Shown: positions 7,492 to 13,241 of the stretch, one piece after another
How positions within the stretch are numbered: position 1 is the first letter of the stretch
Layout: the number at the start of each line of letters is the position of its first letter
Source: Planctomycetaceae bacterium UBA6894
GTDB lineage: Bacteria > Planctomycetota > Planctomycetia > Gemmatales > Gemmataceae
Length of the DNA: 13,241 nt
Direction: 5' to 3'
Assembly: GCA_002451275.1 (NCBI GenBank)
Contig: DKBS01000209.1
Coordinates: forward strand, 12,136-25,376
The notes under the pieces: generated by a model
The model's database searches: none
What the model saw: the letters and a program-made list of their open reading frames with translations, nothing else
What the model was told of the DNA's origin: nothing
Translations under genes and position numbers: made by a program

Positions 7492-10041
7492 ATGTCCCAG
7501 ATTTCTCCCGAGACGCCGCCGGCCAATGATTGGACCCGCCCCCGTCCGGGTGGTTCATTCGGTCGCGATCCGGCGGTTTTTGAGGAAGCCATCGGCCCCG
7601 ATGGCAAAACCCGCAAGGGCTGGACCCGGCTCCTGGAGGCCTCGGCGAAGCTTTCCCCCGCTGAATTGGCGACTCGGGCGGCTCAGGCGGACAACCAGCT
7701 CTGCGAAAACGGCGTCAATTTCAATGTTTTCCATGATGGCACCCGCCTGCAGCGGCCCTGGCGTCTCGACATCCTCCCCATGGTCATGGAAGCGGCCGAG
7801 TGGGCCCGCCTCGATCGGGGGCTTTCCCAGCGGGCCCGCCTGCTCGACTTGATGGTGGCCGACTGCCATGGCCCCATGCGCCTTATCCGCGACAAGGTCA
7901 TCCCCCCCGAGGTGCTCCACGCTCACCCCGGTTTCATGCGCCCCTTTTGGAATGTCACCCAGGCTGGCCAGGGCTGGATCACGCTCTATGGGGCCGAGTT
8001 GGCCCGCGCCCCCTCCGGCGAATGGCGCGTCATGGCCGACCGTACCGATAGCCCCTCGGGTCCCGCCTTCGCCCTCGAGAACCGAATCGTCGGCTCGCGC
8101 AACCTGCCCGCCTCGCTCCTGGGCGATCAGGTCGAGCGCCTCGCCCCCTTTTTTGTCAACCTCCAAAGCGCCCTCAAACGGCAGGCATCCGGTCTGGCCG
8201 AAAATCCAAGGATCGTCGTCCTTTCCGCGGGGGCGAAGCATCCCTACTACTTCGAGGATGTGTACCTCGCCCGCTATCTCGGCTACTCCCTGGTCGAGGG
8301 GGCCGACCTGGCCGTCCGCGATGACAAGGTTTACCTGAAAACCCTGGCCGGCCTCATTCCTGTCCATGGCATCCTCACCCGCGGGTCCGAGCGCGGCATC
8401 GATCCGCTCGAGTTGGGTGGTGCCGCCTCCCATGGGGTTCCCGGCCTTCTCAATGCCCTGCGCCGCGGTTTCATCGCCATTGCCAACATCCCCGGCTCGG
8501 GCATTGTTGAATCCCCCATCTTCATGCCTTTCCTCGACAGGATTTCCCGCTACTTCCTGGGTGAGGAATTGCTGCTGCACTCCATCTCCACATGGTGGGC
8601 CGGTGATCCCGCCCAGTTCGACCATATCCGCCGCAATCTCGACCAACTGGTCATCAAGCCCGCATATGAGGCCTCGGGCGGTGATGAGATTTTCGTCGGC
8701 CGCCTCACGCGCAATCACCGGCAAAACCTGCTCGACCAGATTTCCGCCAAACCGCACGCTTATGTCGCGCAGGAACTGATCGCCCGCTCCGCGGTTCCCG
8801 TGTTGCGCGATGGCAGGCTCGGACGCGGCCATGCCGCATTGCGCGCGTTCGCCGTGGCGGGGCAACCGGGCGATTTCTCCTCCATGCCCGGCGCGTTGGT
8901 CCGTATCGCCCCCACTGCGGAGCCGATGGAACTGGCCATCTCGGCCGGCGAATTCAGCAAGGATCTCTGGGTTCTTTCCGACGGGCCCGTGCGCCCGGTC
9001 ACCCTCCTGCCCGATGAGGATGAACCGGTGCCACTGCGCCGCACCAGCGCGGTTTTCCCCAGTCGCGTCGCCGATGACCTGTTCTGGCTGGGCCATTCGC
9101 TCGATCGGGCCGATTTCCTCTGCAGGCTCATCCGCGCCCTCATCGAGAGGCTGGTGATGGAGTCGAGCGCCGAGGCGCCGGAAATCGCCGCCCTGTCCAG
9201 CGCGCTCTGGGCCCAGGGTATCGCCCCCACCAACTACTCGGGTGGTTTGGGCCCGGTCCTTTCCGCCGCCGACCTCCCGGCCGCCGTGGGGGAAGGCTCC
9301 GATCCCAACGGCCTCATGGCCACCATCTCGGAACTCCGGCGCCTTTCCTCGCTCGAAAGGCTTTGGATCTCGCCGGACACCTGGCGCAAGATCCACGAGG
9401 CCACCACCCAGTTCCAGGCCGCCGCGGCCGCGGGCTGGCACGGCCTCGATGACCTGCGGATCGCCATCAACCGCCTCATCCTTGATCTGGCCGCGGTCAG
9501 CGGACTGATCCACGATGGCATGGTGCGCAGTCCCGCCTGGCGTGTGCTCGACATGGGCCGCCGCATCGAGCGCGCCAAGGATGTCGCCCTCCTCCTCGAT
9601 TCCGTCCTCACGGTGGACCCTCCAGGAATCGGCACCCTCAAGATGCTGCTCGAGGTCATCGACTGCCGCATGACCTACCGCAGCCGCTACCTCGAGAAAA
9701 TCCGGGCCGCCAATGTCTTCGATCTGCTTCTCACCGACGAGACCTGCCCCCGCTCGGTCGCGTCCCAGTTGATCGCCCTGGCCGAGCATGTCGATGTGCT
9801 GCCGCATGATGGCGCCGACCCGCTGCGTACCGAGGAAAAACGGCTGGTGATGGCCACCGTCCACGCTGTTCGTATGGTCACCCCCGATGAGTTGGGTGAC
9901 AGGACCCAGGCACCGGTCCTCAACCTGGCCCGCTTGCTCGACCGCAACATGAAGGCCCTTTCCGAGTTGATCACCCGCAAATATCTCCTCCATTCCGGCA
10001 CCCCCCGCCAGATCACATCCGACCCGGAGATGCCCGGATGA
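7492..10041 (+). CDS. Circularly permuted ATP-grasp / alpha-E fusion protein
   Basis: This is an 849-residue soluble protein. Residues about 40-505 are a type 2 circularly permuted ATP-grasp (DUF404/DUF407, COG2308). Conserved blocks include ENGVNFNVFHDG, PEVLHAHPGFMRPF, YYFEDVYLARYLGY, AVRDDKVYLKTL, ANIPGSGIVESP, RYFLGEELLLHSISTWWAGD and LVIKPAYEASGGDEIFVG; Lys389 of VIKP is the likely nucleotide-contacting lysine. Residues about 521-835 are an all-helical alpha-E domain (COG2307), starting FPSRVADDLFWLGHSLDRAD. In many genomes these are two adjacent genes; here they are one chain. ATP-grasp enzymes couple a carboxylate to an amine through an acyl-phosphate; the substrate is not known. No clear Shine-Dalgarno precedes the ATG, which lies 28 bases after the upstream stop, so translation may depend on coupling. 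The stop overlaps the next start by 4 bases (ATGA). Confidence 0.92.
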   Translation: MSQISPETPPANDWTRPRPGGSFGRDPAVFEEAIGPDGKTRKGWTRLLEASAKLSPAELATRAAQADNQLCENGVNFNVFHDGTRLQRPWRLDILPMVMEAAEWARLDRGLSQRARLLDLMVADCHGPMRLIRDKVIPPEVLHAHPGFMRPFWNVTQAGQGWITLYGAELARAPSGEWRVMADRTDSPSGPAFALENRIVGSRNLPASLLGDQVERLAPFFVNLQSALKRQASGLAENPRIVVLSAGAKHPYYFEDVYLARYLGYSLVEGADLAVRDDKVYLKTLAGLIPVHGILTRGSERGIDPLELGGAASHGVPGLLNALRRGFIAIANIPGSGIVESPIFMPFLDRISRYFLGEELLLHSISTWWAGDPAQFDHIRRNLDQLVIKPAYEASGGDEIFVGRLTRNHRQNLLDQISAKPHAYVAQELIARSAVPVLRDGRLGRGHAALRAFAVAGQPGDFSSMPGALVRIAPTAEPMELAISAGEFSKDLWVLSDGPVRPVTLLPDEDEPVPLRRTSAVFPSRVADDLFWLGHSLDRADFLCRLIRALIERLVMESSAEAPEIAALSSALWAQGIAPTNYSGGLGPVLSAADLPAAVGEGSDPNGLMATISELRRLSSLERLWISPDTWRKIHEATTQFQAAAAAGWHGLDDLRIAINRLILDLAAVSGLIHDGMVRSPAWRVLDMGRRIERAKDVALLLDSVLTVDPPGIGTLKMLLEVIDCRMTYRSRYLEKIRAANVFDLLLTDETCPRSVASQLIALAEHVDVLPHDGADPLRTEEKRLVMATVHAVRMVTPDELGDRTQAPVLNLARLLDRNMKALSELITRKYLLHSGTPRQITSDPEMPG

Positions 10042-10925
10042 GATACCGCGTGGTCCACGAGACAAGGTACTCCTGCACCGAGCTGGTTTCGGTGGGTCAC
10101 AACGAGGCCCGCCTCAAGCCCCGCTCCACGCCGCGGCAGATTCTGGTCGCCCACGCCCTCGAAATCTTGCCTGCCCCGTCCACTCGCACCGATTGGGTAG
10201 ACTACTTCGGCAACGGCGTCACCCGCTTCGCCTTCAATCACGGCTACCAGAACCTGTTGGTGCAGGCCGCCAGCGAGGTGGAAATTGTCCAGACGCAGCC
10301 CGTAACCGTTGCCGGCCCGCACTGGGAGGAACTCACACCATCGTCCAACCGGGATCAGGGCCGGCAGGATCTGGGCGTGATCGAGTTCGGCTTCGAGTCC
10401 CCCCGTTGTCGCATCGTTCCCGATTTCGCAGGCTACGCCGGGGCGGTTTTCACCCCGGGCAGGGCGGTGGTCGATGCGGCCACCGCGCTCATGGCCAGGA
10501 TCCATGGTGAATTCCAGTTCGATCCTGCCGCCACCACCGTCACCACCCCGGTCGAGCAGGTCTTCCGCCAGCGCCGAGGCGTGTGCCAGGATTTTGCCCA
10601 TCTGTTCATTTCCATGCTGCGCTCGCTCGGCCTGTGCGCCCGCTATGTCAGTGGCTACCTCCGCACCATCCCCCCACCCGGGCAGCCCAGGTTGGTGGGG
10701 GCGGATGCTTCCCACGCCTGGGTTTCTCTCTGGTGCGGTCCGGAGGTCGGTTGGCTCGACCTCGATCCCACCACCAACCTGCTCCCCGCCGCCGGCAAGG
10801 ATCACATCACCCTGGCCTGGGGTCGCGACTATGCCGATATCGCCCCCCTCAAGGGTGTCTTCACCGGCGGCGGCCAATGCGCCATGTCCGTCGGGGTCGA
10901 TGTGGCCCCGCTCGACGGTGCATGA
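10038..10925 (+). CDS. Transglutaminase-like cysteine peptidase-fold protein
   Basis: This 295-residue soluble protein carries the bacterial transglutaminase N-terminal domain at residues 1-80 (MRYRVVHETRYSC) and a transglutaminase core at about 140-250. The triad is intact: Cys183 in RRGVCQDFAHLF, His226 in ASHAWVSLW and Asp243 in WLDLDPTTN. Bacterial proteins of this fold usually act as peptidases, amidases or transferases on amide bonds rather than as true crosslinking transglutaminases. Its start overlaps the upstream stop as ATGA, and GGAG lies 8 bases upstream, so it is translationally coupled to the ATP-grasp/alpha-E gene. It is the second transglutaminase of the operon, but unlike the first it stands alone. 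A partner role, such as releasing or transferring a product of the two ligases, is an inference only. Confidence 0.93.
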   Translation: MRYRVVHETRYSCTELVSVGHNEARLKPRSTPRQILVAHALEILPAPSTRTDWVDYFGNGVTRFAFNHGYQNLLVQAASEVEIVQTQPVTVAGPHWEELTPSSNRDQGRQDLGVIEFGFESPRCRIVPDFAGYAGAVFTPGRAVVDAATALMARIHGEFQFDPAATTVTTPVEQVFRQRRGVCQDFAHLFISMLRSLGLCARYVSGYLRTIPPPGQPRLVGADASHAWVSLWCGPEVGWLDLDPTTNLLPAAGKDHITLAWGRDYADIAPLKGVFTGGGQCAMSVGVDVAPLDGA

Positions 10926-10991
10926 GCCCGGTTCGGTTGTCCTGACGGGCGGGTGCGGCCTCCAGTTCGGTGCCGTCAACTATCTGGTGTG

Positions 10992-11020
10992 TTGCGTTGG
11001 CTGGGAGTGGCTGGGACAAT
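10992..11020 (+). promoter_or_regulatory. Candidate sigma-70 promoter for the DUF1801 gene
   Basis: TTGCGT (10992-10997) and GACAAT (11015-11020) are separated by 17 bases, the optimal spacing, and match 3 of 6 and 4 of 6 consensus positions. The -10 ends 43 bases before the ATG at 11064. The match is weak, but it would explain the 138-base gap after the operon. Confidence 0.3.
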
Positions 11021-11063
11021 AGACGACAAATACCAGGCACCCTGGAAGGAAACAGTGGAAAAA

Positions 11064-11525
11064 ATGCCCCGCCCTTCCAGGAAACAGACCAAACCATTCG
11101 CTACCCCTGCCAATTCCGGGCAGGTCAAACTGTTATCCGGCGGCAATCCCCAAATCCCCAAGGGTGATGGCGATGCGCCCGTGCAGGCCTACATCGCCGC
11201 CATGCCCGGCTGGAAAAGCGGCCTCGGCCGCAGGCTCGATACCCTGATCATGGAAAACGCCCCCGGTGCCCTCAAAGCCGTGAAATGGAACTCCCCGTTT
11301 TACGGAATCGAGGGCAGGGGATGGTTCCTCTCCTTCCATGTCTTCACGCGCTATGTGAAGGTCACCTTCTTCAAGGGCGCCTCGCTCCACCCGCTTCCCC
11401 CGGGCGCCACTGACAAAAGTGGCGATGCCCGCTGGATCGACATCCACGAAAACGATCCGCTCGATGAGGCCCAATTCGCCGACTGGGTCCGCCAGGCCGC
11501 CGCTTTGCCCGGGTGGCTTGCCTGA
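11064..11525 (+). CDS. DUF1801 (YdhG-like) domain protein
   Basis: This 153-residue soluble protein has a lysine- and proline-rich leader (residues 1-35) followed by a DUF1801 domain (PF08818). The marks are VQAYIAAMPGWKSGLGRRLDTLI at about 40-62, the family signature AVKWNSPFYG at 72-81, then GWFLSFHVFTRYVKVTFFKGASL and a C-terminal helix ending LPGWLA. The fold is small alpha/beta, related by structure to YdhG and frataxin-like proteins; no enzymatic function is established. ATG 11064 was chosen because the domain is complete from there; an in-frame GTG at 11055 after AAGGA is a possible alternative start. The 138-base gap from the transglutaminase makes operon membership uncertain. It is convergent with the surface-protein gene. 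Confidence 0.8.
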   Translation: MPRPSRKQTKPFATPANSGQVKLLSGGNPQIPKGDGDAPVQAYIAAMPGWKSGLGRRLDTLIMENAPGALKAVKWNSPFYGIEGRGWFLSFHVFTRYVKVTFFKGASLHPLPPGATDKSGDARWIDIHENDPLDEAQFADWVRQAAALPGWLA

Positions 11526-11921
11526 ATGTGATTCGGATAGCGCCCCGGTTCCCCAGCTCAACTGGCCTGGCTTGCCTGCTTGAGCGAATCAGCACCAGCT
11601 CAACCATTTACCCCCCATGCTGATCCGGCCCGATTCCAGCGCCCCGCTTCAGGCCGCCACAGCCGGCGCTTCCGGCACCCGGTGAAGAAAGGTCCGGTTC
11701 AGGTTCACCACCTGATTGTCCGTGTGGGCCGAAGGGGGCAGGCGGCTCTTCAGCGCCTGCTAGCCACGGTGTTTGCCTGGTGCGTGTCTGGGGCTACCGG
11801 TGAATCGTTCCATGCTGCTGCCTTTCAGGAAGCAGAGAGTATACCCCTGGGCAACTCTCAAACCGACCCGGACCCTTCAGAAAGCCAAAACCCGGGTTGC
11901 CCCCGGGTCGGCCCCGCCACC
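11526..11921. other. Convergent intergenic region
   Basis: No gene is called in these 396 bases between two convergent stops. The region contains the minus-strand terminator at 11881-11908, two short direct-repeat pairs (TGGCTTGCCTG at 11514 and 11568; CCAGCTCAAC at 11553 and 11595), and a G+C-ending minus-strand open stretch of 36 codons (11759 down to about 11652) preceded by an in-frame TAG. That stretch looks somewhat coding but has no start codon or recognised similarity. No clear plus-strand terminator for the DUF1801 gene is visible. Confidence 0.5.
11881..11908 (-). terminator. Rho-independent terminator of the surface-protein gene
   Basis: A perfect 7-bp stem ACCCGGG (11890-11896) with CCCGGGT (11902-11908) and a 5-base loop is followed on the minus strand by TTTTGGCTTT, counting the T that closes the stem. 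It sits 14 bases after the stop codon at 11922. Confidence 0.6.
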
Positions 11922-13241
11922 TCAGGAACCGCTGGCAATGGCGATGGTGGACATCGCCAGCAAGCCGAACTGGGTGGAGCTGTCCGGAAGGGTGATGCTC
12001 TTGAGTGTTTTGCCAGCGGGCAAGTTGAACACATACTCGTAGACATAAGTGCTGAGGCCGTCGCCTTGGCTGCCATCCTGCAGGTAGTAATAGTTCTGGG
12101 TGGAAATCAGGGTGCCCGATCCCGCGTCATTATAAGACCAGGGGCCGAATGTTTCGTTGAAGGATTGGATGGTGCCATCGGTGAAATTGAGGGTCACCGT
12201 GCCATTTTTGGTCTGCTGGTTACCCATACTGCCCCAGACCGCCCCAACAAGGCCCACGGCTACGGTGTTGGAATCCAGGTCGATCGTCTGGCCCGAGCAT
12301 TGCACAAAATTGTTTCTGCCATTATTTCCCGATTGCGCTGCAGGGTAGGTGTAGTAGTAATTACCGCTGCTGACGGAGGTGCCCAACTCCTCGCTGGCAT
12401 AGTACTGCCCTGTCGAGTTGAAACCCTTGCCGTTGGGCAACTGATTGGATTTGCTGGCGATTCCGTACTGGCTGTAGTTGCTGGACAGGTCCTGCTGCAC
12501 GCAGGTCGCGCTGCCGAATTGGATGTCCAGAATGTTCAGGTTGAATGCCGTCGGCAGCGTGATCGACTCTAGGGTTTTGCCTTCCGGAACCGCGAATGCG
12601 TAACCATACAGGTTGTTGCCCACGGTCCGCCTGCTGCCATCCCCGGTGTCCATGTACGCCAGGGTGGCCAAAATGGTCTCGTTGGGGAAATCCCAGGAAC
12701 TGGTCCAGTCGCTGAATTTTTGGGTAGAGGTCTGGCTGGTGGTTCCGTCGGTGAAGTTGAGCGTGAACTGGGCGGATGCCAGGCCATTCACGGCGGCGGC
12801 GGCAATGGTGATCAGGTTACCCTGAAATCCCGTTGGAGCTGTTATTTTCTGCCCTGCCGCGCGCAAGAAATTGGGCTGGTTGGCCGCGCCGAATTGGAAG
12901 TTGGTCCCGTAGAAACTGCCGATGTTTGCGGCATTCAGCGCCTGTGACGAGTAGGCGTTGCCGTTGCCGTCAAACCCGCCCCCGGAGAATGGCGTCCCGT
13001 CAGTGACGATGCCGAAACCCAATCCATCGGTCGCTTTGGGCGTGAAGGTAGAACCCGCCTGCAACAGCAACGACGCCGTCTGCCCCCTGCCCAAATCTGT
13101 CAGGGGCTGCACCGTGAGGAAAACATCCTCACTTTGGTCCAGCCCCGAGAAGGTCGCCGATTTCAACTTGGTGATGATCTCCGGGCGGCCGGTGCCCTGG
13201 GACAGCCTCACAATGTAGTCCATCGGTTTGTTCTGGGAGGA
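11922..13241 (-). CDS. Probable cell-surface protein, C-terminal part with two tandem beta modules (5' end off window)
   Basis: The frame is open across the right edge, so the ATG at 13223 is probably internal; 439 residues are visible. Counting from that Met, residues about 1-66 look like the end of another beta domain (EDVFLTVQPLTDLGRGQTASL). Then come two divergent copies of one module, about 69-238 and 253-431. Matching blocks are GIVTDG/GIASKS, GFDGNGNAYSSQAL/GFNSTGQYYASEEL, NFLRAAGQKI/NFVQCSGQTI, FTLNFTDGTTSQ/VTLNFTDGTIQS and EGKTLESITLP/AGKTLKSITLP. Similar modules occur near the ends of large secreted glycosidases and adhesin-like proteins in Verrucomicrobiota and Acidobacteriota. Richness in Asn, Ser, Thr, Gln and Tyr and near absence of Lys and Cys fit an extracellular protein. 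No anchor or PEP-CTERM signal is visible after the last module. Its DNA is visibly less G+C-rich than the operon. The enzymatic or binding part, if any, lies outside the window. Confidence 0.75.
   Translation of the reverse strand, partial: SSQNKPMDYIVRLSQGTGRPEIITKLKSATFSGLDQSEDVFLTVQPLTDLGRGQTASLLLQAGSTFTPKATDGLGFGIVTDGTPFSGGGFDGNGNAYSSQALNAANIGSFYGTNFQFGAANQPNFLRAAGQKITAPTGFQGNLITIAAAAVNGLASAQFTLNFTDGTTSQTSTQKFSDWTSSWDFPNETILATLAYMDTGDGSRRTVGNNLYGYAFAVPEGKTLESITLPTAFNLNILDIQFGSATCVQQDLSSNYSQYGIASKSNQLPNGKGFNSTGQYYASEELGTSVSSGNYYYTYPAAQSGNNGRNNFVQCSGQTIDLDSNTVAVGLVGAVWGSMGNQQTKNGTVTLNFTDGTIQSFNETFGPWSYNDAGSGTLISTQNYYYLQDGSQGDGLSTYVYEYVFNLPAGKTLKSITLPDSSTQFGLLAMSTIAIASGS

Noticed and set aside
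7555..10065. An 836-codon open frame antisense to the ATP-grasp/alpha-E gene
   Set aside because: The composition is dominated by Gly, Asp, Glu and Gln runs typical of a mirror frame of G+C-biased codons. It shows no domain, while the plus strand encodes clear conserved motifs along the whole length.
10926..10960. Hairpin CCCG/CGGG after the second transglutaminase as a terminator
   Set aside because: The stem is only 4-5 bp with a long loop and no T tract follows.
11662..11709. Short inverted repeats (GCCGG/CCGGC, GGTGAA/TTCACC) in the convergent region
   Set aside because: Arms of 5-6 bp are common by chance in DNA this rich in G+C, and they are not linked to a T tract or a conserved element.
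11580..12572. A 330-codon plus-strand open frame across the convergent region
   Set aside because: It runs through the minus-strand terminator and antisense to the repeated surface-protein module, whose duplicated blocks prove the minus-strand frame.

Overview
The window is G+C-rich bacterial DNA with Shine-Dalgarno-led genes, exported proteins and compact operons. A TIGR03067 (lipocalin-like) secreted protein, a secreted catalase-peroxidase, a secreted esterase of a kind common in plant-polymer degraders, and a large adhesin-like protein with repeated beta-sandwich modules together point to the Planctomycetota-Verrucomicrobiota-Chlamydiota group. Verrucomicrobiota is my best guess. This is an inference from gene families, not from a marker gene.

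Layout. (1) 1-2796, minus strand: the N-terminus of a secreted esterase running off the left edge, then katG with its own terminator between the two. (2) 2797-3199: a divergent intergenic region with spaced CATGC repeats. (3) 3200-3706, plus strand: a secreted TIGR03067-family protein, followed at once by a likely terminator. (4) 4104-10925, plus strand: a tight three-gene operon encoding a transglutaminase fused to a DUF2126 putative amidoligase, a circularly permuted ATP-grasp fused to an alpha-E domain, and a second stand-alone transglutaminase. (5) 11064-11525, plus strand: a small DUF1801 protein, possibly from its own promoter. (6) 11922-13241, minus strand: the C-terminal part of a large, probably cell-surface protein with two tandem divergent modules, closed by a terminator and convergent with the DUF1801 gene.

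How the genes fit together. The operon in (4) is the main point of interest. It combines two different predicted amide- or peptide-bond-forming catalysts (a glutamine-synthetase-like DUF2126 domain and a permuted ATP-grasp) with two papain-fold transglutaminase domains whose Cys-His-Asp triads are intact, and an alpha-E helical domain. This family set recurs across bacteria, but to my knowledge its substrate and product have not been established. The cluster is best read as an uncharacterised peptide-synthesising or peptide-modifying pathway. The katG, TIGR03067 and surface-protein genes look like ordinary, separately transcribed chromosomal neighbours. I see no mobile element, tRNA, rRNA or CRISPR array.
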